Source of the DNA: Vesta saturnalis
Lineage: Eukaryota; Arthropoda; Insecta; Coleoptera; Lampyridae
DNA: 64,000 nt
Assembly: GCA_036346205.1 (NCBI GenBank)
Contig: JARFJB010001970.1
Span: 1,144,001-1,208,000 of the forward strand
Reading direction: 5' to 3'
Position 1 is the first letter of the stretch. Each line of letters opens with the position of its first letter. A program made the translations under genes and the position numbers. Of this stretch, positions 56,259-64,000 are shown in pieces. Under the pieces are notes generated by a model, which worked only from the letters and a program-made list of their open reading frames with translations, did not search any database and had not been told where the DNA came from.

Positions 56259-56400
56259 ATCATGATAGTAAACACACTGCTATCTTAACATTCGATTTGA
56301 GAGCTAAAGGACCATTGATGCATGTATAAGAATCAAATTCACCACGTTTCATTGTGGTGTCTTCGTAAATATTTTCTTGTAGATATGAGAATGTAAACTT
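56259..56400 (-). pseudogene. piggyBac-type transposase pseudogene 3, preceding part (split by the PLE)
   Basis: The minus strand reads TTMKRGEFDSYTCINGPLAL and then KSNVKIAVCLLS, which leads across the 9-bp duplication into HDNLPKPTV at 52960. In piggyBac proteins a KRGE block is followed by a line ending LLSTxHxx. Upstream sequence beyond 56400 is no longer recognisable. Confidence 0.6.
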
Positions 56401-56934
56401 TACCATTAGTACACATATCTAATAGTTAGCTTTTTGGATTGTTTTAATGATGTATATTTGTATTTATGTTATACCAATCTAAACGTTTCGATAACAGTTG
56501 TTAAATAACACTGTTTGGGAGAAATGGAGTGAACATTTATTTATTTAATCGCAAGCGTTCGGACAGATACTCTGTCCTTCGTCAGGCGTAATAAGTGACA
56601 AATGTTGACAAGGTAACATCAAAATGCAGATATTAACAAGCTAACTAGAGAATTAAAATGATCTGGCGGGCTAATCTATTGAACCATAACGTCTCCTGGA
56701 AATTGGAAATTGATCATACTAAGGAATTCAAAAGCACTTAGGAATAGGTAGTACAAAGTAGTATCAAGCTCGGAAAAATGCTATTCAAATCTGTAATAAA
56801 ATACAGGGTGTGTCATTTAAAAAAAATGAGAAAAACAGTATTGAGCAAAATTGATCACCCTGTATACGTAGAGAAAAGAGTCTGCCACATGAATGTAGAC
56901 GTTAAAACTACACATTGAAAAAACAAATCCCTAC
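56401..56934. other. No gene; hammerhead-like motif and a miniature CAGGGTG pair
   Basis: The minus strand at 56551-56590 reads CTGACGA, then GGACAG-AGUAU-CUGUCC, then GAAC and CGC-UU-GCG. This has hammerhead order but A15.1 is C, and stem I is not found. At 56803-56867 CAGGGTG and CACCCTG face each other about 65 bp apart, resembling the termini of the DD41D elements. Function is unknown. Confidence 0.45.
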
Positions 56935-58200
56935 TTGGCCAATAAATCAAAAGACCATTGAGAATCTGTAAAAAAGTAATACGTGGGAAATGTGTTGGCA
57001 TTATAACTAAAGAAATTATATGTTCAATTACTCATTGTGTATTAGTATTTTCGAACTAAAAAAGTTTGGGTTTATTATTTTGCATTTAAAATGTTATTCT
57101 AAACTCCGGTCAATTTGACCGGTATCGTATTATAGGTAAATATTTTGTGCCGTATTTTTACAATAAATCCGGTGACATCCAAATTACAATTACATACATT
57201 TTGTAAATATTTTCAAGTTTTTTGTTGTTCTGAGAAATATAAATATAATATAAATGTATATTATGGGAACATTAAAGAATTAGGAAACCTTTATAGCGCG
57301 TAAGACGAAGATCAAAAATAATTTAAAATTGCAATTATTTTCTAAAGAATATAATTGTGGTTCGTTTTATCCAGCCAACTTTTTTAAATGTTTGCATTAA
57401 GCAACTATTCAAAAATAATTTAATCAATTATAATCACTTTTAGTAATTTGCAATTCTTTAAATTCGGTAACCATCTGCATTAATCGGTATGTTAATCATA
57501 AATTATATTTGCAAAATGGGATTTTTAGACAATAATAACAGCAAATGGAATTTATTTTAAAAAACAGTTAATTAGTATTTTAAAATGACAAGACATCTAC
57601 TAATGGGATAATTGACAATTTTGTCACTGCACTTTATACAGATTTCATATAGTTAATGTTTCTTTTTGTTTCTAGTGTTATATAATATTTCATGTTAGTA
57701 AGTATTAATCACCTTTATTTAATAAAATAATATTAATCCAATTGTTTTATAGTTAGTCTAGATAAAAAAAAAATAAATATTTTCGAAAGCTTGGCATAAA
57801 AATGAAAAAAATTGATTAACTAGTCACCTTCGACTGCTTCCCACTAATATTTAAATATCAAACAGTCAAAATAAAAATAAAATTAGTAATGGGGTTGTAC
57901 CGATCTTTATGGAGTTACTAATGTAAGAAATCTCAAAACATTAACCAAACTTAACATCAAACCAGCATCAATGAGAAACAAAAACAAAAACAAAAAAGGA
58001 TATTTCCAAAACATATCCGTAATAGAGTAAAAAATATTAATTTCTTATTAGATCATAGATCAGGAAGACTTGGACAACAGATATTAAACTTCGATTCAAA
58101 TTTAAAAAGGAAATTGTTGAATTTAGAAATTAGTGTCACTAATTCTGATATAAGAGGAATATTTAATTAACTATTTTTAAATGATCAACTTGGCAATCTA
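56935..58200 (+). repeat. Inverted duplicate of 47617-49230: piggyBac tail plus second-PLE N-terminus
   Basis: CAAAAGACCATTGAGAATCTG (shortened match to the piggyBac 2 finger at about 49180) lies at 56950, and the PLE 5' region (57240-57700) and its N-terminal coding remnant (57900-58180, LDHRSGRLGQQILNFDS) follow in the same relative order as at 49200 to 47617. An extra ~200 bp here (57010-57230) includes the palindrome CCGGTCAATTTGACCGG at 57106-57122. Stops in every frame show that the coding part is dead. Confidence 0.7.
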
Positions 58201-58739
58201 AATTACAAATATTAATAACTTGACATTTGAAAAATTGTTTCTCGTATCCATAGCAATCATGAATATCATTCTGGATAGAATGGTCAAGGAATTAAAATTT
58301 TCCGTTTTTTGGAAATGACTTTAGAACAGTTTGATTTAGGTATAACAACATGTCATATCACTTTTTAGCAAATCTTACCGCCAATTCGATTACGGAACAA
58401 AAAATAGGATATTCCATTAAAAAAAATGATTTTTTTACATTTTCAGCTCTGACTGAAAAGTATATATTTAGGCATAATCCTCAAGCAAAGATTTTTATTT
58501 TAAAAACTGGATACGATAAGGACATCTTTAAACTACAAACTTAATTGGATTTTAACTTTATATCTCAATCCAAATAGGAGTTACTGTCCAAATATGAAAA
58601 AGTATATAATGTGTTCCGTTGAAAATGACAAAGTAGATGGCTACTTACGGTATAAGCGGAAGCGCTAGAAATATTTTAGTTGAAGATAACGCAATCAACC
58701 ATACCTGTTTCTACAATTTCAATTTTTTATTTTGGCCAG
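58201..58739. other. No gene recognised
   Basis: AT-rich. ACTTACGGTATAAGCGGAAGC (58643-58663; here 21 bases with two mismatched arms) is a degenerate form of the CTTCCGG palindrome found in element TIRs. A 64-codon frame at 58350 has no motif. Confidence 0.5.
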
Positions 58740-58905
58740 TCTCGTTTGAGACCCTTTTCAGTGGCTGTAAAATTACATAGATTACCATTTGAAAGGAAAT
58801 ATAACGTAAAATATGAATGACAAACCTAAAATAAAAACCTGTCGTCACACTATTTCTTTTAAATTGTAATCTGTCATTTTATAGCCACTGCGAAGGTCTC
58901 AATCC
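58740..58905. mobile_element. Small foldback element (~165 bp)
   Basis: GAGACCCTTTTCAGTGGCTG with AAAATTACATAGATTAC on the left is mirrored by GTAATCTGTCATTTTATAG and CCACTGCGAAGGTCTC on the right. The arms are about 38 bp around a ~90-bp loop. Its right arm recurs near 45000. Confidence 0.7.
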
Positions 58906-58941
58906 TTATTGGCGGTAAACCAGTAACTTATTAAAAATGTG

Positions 58942-58948
<7 letters not shown>

Positions 58949-59003
<55 letters not shown>
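58949..59003. repeat. (TA)n microsatellite
   Basis: About 55 bp of TA dinucleotides. Confidence 0.95.
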
Positions 59004-59006
<3 letters not shown>

Positions 59007-59194
59007 GTGCATGAAAATGTATTCACCATTATCACACATAATAAAATACTTACCTTTTTTGGGTTTTTTAATGATGCATTTTATACAATCTAAACCTTTC
59101 GATAACACTTACAGTTATCTTCGTCACAAACAAAATACACCCACGTACCACACCAAATTAAAAAAAAAATTTAAAGAGAATTAAGAAAAAACAC

Positions 59195-59241
59195 CGAACG
59201 CGTTTCGATAGCTACGCTATCATCATCAGCGGTCGACTAGT
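59195..59241 (-). ncRNA. Hammerhead-ribozyme-like motif with canonical core
   Basis: Read on the minus strand: ACCG, CUGAUGA, one extra U, helix GAUAGC-GUA-GCUAUC (6 bp), GAAA, then CGCGUU and CGGU. The flanking ACCG and CGGU pair as stem I. Stem III would be only A-U and C-G around GC, with U as the nucleotide at the cleavage site. All invariant core bases are present. The one departure is the extra U before stem II. A partial version lies at 59092-59122 (GTGACGA, GATAAC/GTTATC, GAAA). No PLE coding region is adjacent, so this may be an orphan pseudo-LTR. Confidence 0.5.
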
Positions 59242-59297
59242 AGTAGTAATATCTATTAAAATTGTTAAAGATGTTGAAAACAATTTTGTCAAAGTTG

Positions 59298-59690
59298 AAA
59301 AATTAAAACTTGAGAATTATTAAAATTACCAATGTACACACACAATAAAAGATTGCCTCGAATGGGACTCGAACCCAATCTGTTTAGATTATAATTTGTA
59401 TTAATTACTTGGCTAAAAAGCTTGGCTTGTAGGTCTGTATCAAACTTGGAAAATTCAAGCTTGCAGACACCTTGCCACAAAAGTGACTGGTTACATAAAT
59501 GTATATGAATTATATAACATCAAAACTAATAAGGCACATACAGTTTAGGATTGAATCGAGTGGAACTAGCTCCCTCGGTAGCTAAGATAGATAAGCAATG
59601 GCCGTGGGTTCAAGTCCTACTCGAGGAAACCTTTTACTGTATGTACATTGGTAGTTTCAATAATTTTCAATTTACATACTGTTATGACTG
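59298..59690. mobile_element. Foldback element with inverted tRNA-like B-box arms (T2)
   Basis: The left arm (about 59310-59385) and right arm (about 59590-59670) are inverted: AATTACCAATGTACA mirrored by TGTACATTGGTAGTTT. Each arm contains a tRNA-like 3' half with a good B box: GGTTCGAGTCC on minus at 59370 and GGTTCAAGTCC on plus at 59609, each followed by a TCGAGG end. The A-box side is poor. The order matches T1 although the sequence differs. Confidence 0.6.
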
Positions 59691-59780
59691 TCATTATTAG
59701 CACTTGTTCGTGTGTACGTTGGTAATTTTAATAATTCTCAATTTACACACTGTTATGACTGTCATTATTAGCACTTAGAT
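59642..59780 (+). repeat. Tandem duplication, ~70-75-bp unit, two copies
   Basis: GTAATTTTAATAATT-like sequence followed by CAATTTACA, ACTGTTATGACTGTCATTA and TTAGCACTT is present twice in direct orientation. The first copy overlaps the right end of T2. Confidence 0.85.
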
Positions 59781-59803
59781 GCGTTTAGATTATGTTCTTT
59801 AGT

Positions 59804-59930
<127 letters not shown>

Positions 59931-60277
59931 CTTTCTAGAATTTCGAAAAGAACTACTTTGTTTGAAATAACTTCTACATTAGTTATAATTTACTAGAAAA
60001 GTAATTACTGTATTGGTATTAGAAATAATTAGAATTTTGATTAAGGTTATATTTTCGTAAAAATAAATTTTCAGGGAAGTTATGAAAAAAATGACAACGG
60101 CAATATTAACTAGCAACATAATTTAGTATATCATAACAATTTCAATTGTCTCCGGTATCATGAACACGATAAAAACCCAAATCTCTGAATGTGCTTTACT
60201 ACACCAGCGCAGTAAGGAAGCCATTCTCCTCATAATGTAGGGTTTACATATAATTCTAGCGTAACAATGCACTTTAT

Positions 60278-60280
<3 letters not shown>

Positions 60281-60341
<61 letters not shown>
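60281..60341. repeat. (TA)n microsatellite at the start of repeat R copy 3
   Basis: About 60 bp of TA dinucleotides directly before repeat R copy 3. Confidence 0.95.
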
Positions 60342-60343
<2 letters not shown>

Positions 60344-60349
60344 GATTAA

Positions 60350-60960
60350 TTAATTTGGGAATTTGGTTGGGAGGGTACAAAGTTTATTTCGATAATCTTT
60401 TAATCAAATTTAAGTTATGAATTTTACGCCTAAAAATCCAACAATAGAAAAAATACATTATTAGATAACGTTTTGCAGTTTCGTTACACAGAAACACAAA
60501 ACATGATTTAAATGTAAAAAATGTAAGATTAGTTATTTACAACATCAATACAATTAAATAGACCCTGTCCAATCTTAAACAGTATCCACACTAACGAAAT
60601 AATTTTTGTAGCTATACTGTATTGTTATTTCGACGTTAAAGATTCTTAAATACAGCTTTTTTAATATTAAATAAGTTTTCGTTAAATACCATCCAGACTG
60701 TGTTCCCATACAAGGTGCGCCAGCCGAAGGAAATACATGCGTTAGAGGCGTGATCCAAACAGACGTAGACTAGGACCGACTCAAAGAACATGGTAACTTA
60801 TGCTGTAGATATTAATTCCAATTCTGTTAAAATATTAGTATTGAAGTGGTTGTGGTCATATGACTGCCTGGTCAACAACGTCGCAGGCTTCAATCGATCG
60901 TGTTTCTGGAACTATACTTAATTTAAAATATTTATCTTTTCGGTTTCTTAAGTGATGCAT

Positions 60961-61025
<65 letters not shown>

Positions 61026-61543
61026 TTTTATACGTTTCGGTAACAATCACAGTTATTGACCTCAATAAATGATAATATCTCAAGTAATTTTTGAAGATAT
61101 TACCATTAACTGCAATCGTTATCGAAATGTATAAATTTATGTAAAGTATAAATAGAAATGTACACGATTTAAAAATCCCAAAGGATAAGTATTTTCAGTA
61201 TGTGTAATAATCGAACATTTTTACTTAAAGAAAGACCAACGTGTTTTTTGGTAAGATATGACAGACAATTTTCGTAATTGTGTTTATAGCTGCTATTATT
61301 ATTTAGCTTGGGTTTAACTTGCCCAACATTCTTAGCAATGGTTTATTAACACACGACGAAATGTTCCTTCATATTACTAAATCAAAATGACTTAACGGCG
61401 TAAGTAACATACTTAACATATTCATAAATGTTATGATAATGTACAAAAAAAGTTACTATTGTGTTAGGTTCCTGTAAACAAACTCTTATTACAGGTAGTC
61501 TAGCATGATTTTGGTTCTAATTTAAATTATTCAATTCCTGAAA

Positions 61544-61590
<47 letters not shown>

Positions 61591-62230
61591 CGAATCAATG
61601 CCATACCTGATAAATCCAAACCAAAGGAGATTATTAGTCGGGATTTCAACGTTCTGGTTTCCCATCTTACTGACTTTAATGTCCAGTTAAATCAAATAAA
61701 TGTCCATTATACTTTAATAATGGTTATGTATAAAAATAAACGAAAAATCCATAATGAGTAATATAGCGCCACATTGTGTGGAAATTGAACGTACGTTAGA
61801 TGATGTTTCTTTCTTTTTCTGCGTTATCTACTTTCGGAGCGTTAAGAACGTTATACATTTCAAAATTAAATTGACGTTCTACCTTTTTGTCGTAGCCTTT
61901 ATTAGAAAATTCATGGTAAAGGTTGTTTTGTACTCGCGAAATAGATGCCTTTGTTTTTGGGGTGCCAGATAATTTAGAATTGAAATTGTAAAAATTTTTC
62001 AAGGCTAAGATATTTAGAATGGGGTTCCTGTTATTTTTTATTATCGTTAATTGTAATTGGATGAGTTAAATTATGCCTTGGAAAACTATATTTAATATTA
62101 AAATTGTTACTTTACATGTTTAAGTCATTGACGACAGATTGTCGATGTTCATGCTGAGAAAGTTTATTTTAAACAGCCAATGAGGGTGATCGTTGTATAC
62201 GTTGATTGTCGTGGGATTCATGATGGCGAG
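60350..62230 (+). repeat. Dispersed repeat R, copy 3 (longest unbroken copy)
   Basis: It begins GGGAATTTGGTTGGGAGGGT, matching copy 2 at 41236 onward. It continues past the end of copy 2 into sequence found in copy 1 as far as 27540. TA tracts inside it at 60962-61018 and 61544-61587 replace unique sequence of the other copies. The palindrome with opposed GAAACG-like ends lies at 61028-61130. The frame at 61754-61972 (MSNIAPHCVEIERTLDDV) corresponds to 28072-28263 minus, but no family is recognised. Confidence 0.82.
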
Positions 62231-64000
62231 AGCTAAAAGAAGCATAAGGGGACTAGTCACAGCCACCGAAGGATACAATTCATGCAATTTTAAAAGATAC
62301 CACGTTCGACTACTTTCAATATTTTAGTAGAAACTTTAACGTAATGGTTTGAGAAAGATTCATTTATTAAGCAATTATTTGTTTTATTTGGTTGATATAA
62401 TTTCATTTATTGATGCTCTCTAAATTATAACGTAACCTAACTGAAAGGAAATAAGATCGATGACAATCAGCTATATTTTTTGTAACACGTAATTATTTTG
62501 CAAGTACGAGCAAACCTTACTTTAAAGGTTTATAGTAATCAACGTATCTGCGGTGATTCATGGATCCACCTGGATTTGCGACAAAGGTAAGCAAGTTTTT
62601 GGTTGTTTAGGCTGGCTGTAAACTTTGCGCATTAAATTCATGTGTGTTATTCCCGTTCTAGTACCCTTTTCAACCGTAACGACTGTATTCAAAAATTGAA
62701 TAATTCAAAAGATGTCGAGTACTGTTAAACAAAGAGTGACTTGTATTGAACTTTCTCTATTAAATTCTATCTAGATGAATGGATAAGGGCAAATATCTGG
62801 TAAATAAAATTTGTTTCTCACGAATATAGTTAAAACCGGTTAGTTATCAGAATAATGAGTGTGTACGCCGTCCACATAAATTGAACTGTTTAGATTACGT
62901 ATAGCATTCTATTTGATAGGGATTTAAACGTAAAAATATGCTTTTTTAAATTTATTTCGCATGATGCGACTCCAATAACAAATTGTGGTTAGTGTCGCAT
63001 TTTGATAACCTTGTTTATAAAATTGACAATTACAACAAAATACGTTTCACAATGACTGTGATTGGTTTATAATACGATTATATTTTAAAGTAAAATGTTA
63101 TAACACATAATAACGGTTTTAGTGAACTAAAATTCACCAATTATCTGCCTAACTATTGTTGCAAACATATCGAGCTTTAAAAAGCGTATTCCAATCATTA
63201 CACAAGTTTTGTATTTGCAATATCTAATGTGATTTGATATAGTTATTGATTGAACTGTTGTTTAAATAAATGTTTTTTTACGAAGTAGTACATTTTGCGT
63301 ACCAATGTATTTTCAATCAAAACTAAATTGACGCGCTTGACTACAAATGGGTTATTGGATTTTCCAAACCCCACTACTAATTGTACACCAAGGTTACAAA
63401 AACAAGAAGCACAGTGTTCCGTCATCTTATTGCAAACTATTAGAATTTGGTGTTATATTAGGTATAGTAGCATTTCAATCGCCTGATGAGTTTTACTTAA
63501 TGGATTCTTGCTCAAGTAGTAAATGTAAACGTTAATTTAAATTAAAATTAGTAGGTGTGAATTAAATGCTACTGACTAACCTTACATTGAGACTAATGAC
63601 CGTAGGGGTTCATCCTATTCAAAGGGTTACCTGGAGTAAGACTTTGGATGCCGCAAAGGTTCCGCATTGGTCCAAAGGCAAGTTATACTATATTATTTCT
63701 TTGAGTGATGCTCGAGGTATTTCACATTCACCAGGAAGAGTTGAGAAATCCATGTAATTTGGATATTTACAATATACAATGGAATCCATCTTTTTTCGTA
63801 ATGAACTAATTGCTTCCAGAGAAGTTTTATTTTTGTGATGGTGAAATTTGCAATCCGCTATTACCCTTACATTCCTGATGACAACGTTATTGATTTTTGT
63901 CTTGTGGTATTGGTACCGGAACTTTGACACATATCTGATCTGTGATTTGTTTTGTGCGCCACACTAAACTTCCGTTATTGGTTTGCAATTGTGAGTGTAA
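62231..64000. other. Largely unassigned sequence
   Basis: No gene is called. 63050-63275 is the second copy of the repeat at 16500-16745. Overlapping frames near 63566-63757 (plus) and 63688-63930 (minus) are open, but neither shows a motif, a start context or a neighbouring exon that I can support. A host exon in this stretch cannot be excluded. Confidence 0.4.
63050..63275 (+). repeat. Dispersed repeat, copy 2 (unclassified)
   Basis: Inverted match to 16500-16745: ATTGAACTGTTGTTTAAAT and CTAACTATTGTTGCAAACAT occur here with related sequence there. No ends or target duplication were resolved. Confidence 0.55.

Noticed and set aside
63566..63930. Overlapping opposite-strand frames near the right edge
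   Set aside because: Neither has a known motif, clear start or splice evidence. They are left uncalled, though a host exon cannot be excluded.

Overview
This window looks like intergenic DNA from an AT-rich insect or other arthropod genome that consists almost entirely of transposable elements. No host gene could be supported. The evidence is the element mix: Tc1/mariner-superfamily transposases with Asp-x41-Asp spacing and a DUF4817-like N-terminus, piggyBac, hAT, pogo, a MULE, an R1/I-group LINE, a Penelope-like element (PLE), a solo LTR, and many long (TA)n microsatellites. I cannot fix the species or order. The only intact long reading frame is a 457-codon MULE transposase (14886-16259, minus). 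Nearly everything else is broken by stops, frameshifts or lost catalytic residues.

Layout. 1-6.9 kb: three decayed DD41D elements with Tc1-like and IS630-like remnants. 8.3-10.1 kb: a decayed piggyBac. 10.5-10.9 kb: a tRNA-Ala-like SINE. 11.8-14.9 kb: a DD41D element sitting in a TA tract, joined to a truncated element of a second DD41D family. 14.9-16.4 kb: the MULE and a GATGAA-type tandem repeat. 16.8-25.0 kb: three consecutive DD41D elements with unusually long terminal inverted repeats (TIRs, about 0.6-0.9 kb). 25.0-27.0 kb: a full second-family DD41D element. 28.6-39.5 kb: a nest in which a hAT (8-bp target duplication) contains a probable piggyBac-type element (TTAA), which contains an R1/I-group LINE (10-bp duplication), which contains a 2.28-kb solo LTR (4-bp duplication). 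27.5-42.5 kb: a dispersed repeat in two inverted copies, one split by the hAT, with a third copy at 60.4-62.2 kb. 42.9-44.5 kb: a pogo pseudogene. 45.2-47.6 kb: a foldback element, a third second-family copy, and a foldback element with a tRNA-like sequence in each arm. 49.1-56.4 kb: a second piggyBac, then a third piggyBac split by a 3.3-kb PLE with a 9-bp duplication. 56.9-62.2 kb: PLE debris, a second tRNA-bearing foldback element and the third dispersed-repeat copy. 62.2-64.0 kb: mostly unassigned.

The strongest candidates for new biology are structural: hammerhead-ribozyme-like cores in PLE-type repeats, a covarying hairpin array downstream of the LINE, paired inverted tRNA-like units inside foldback elements, and the mosaic giant TIRs of the DD41D elements. 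All calls come from reading the sequence by eye; family names rest on remembered motifs, not on searches.
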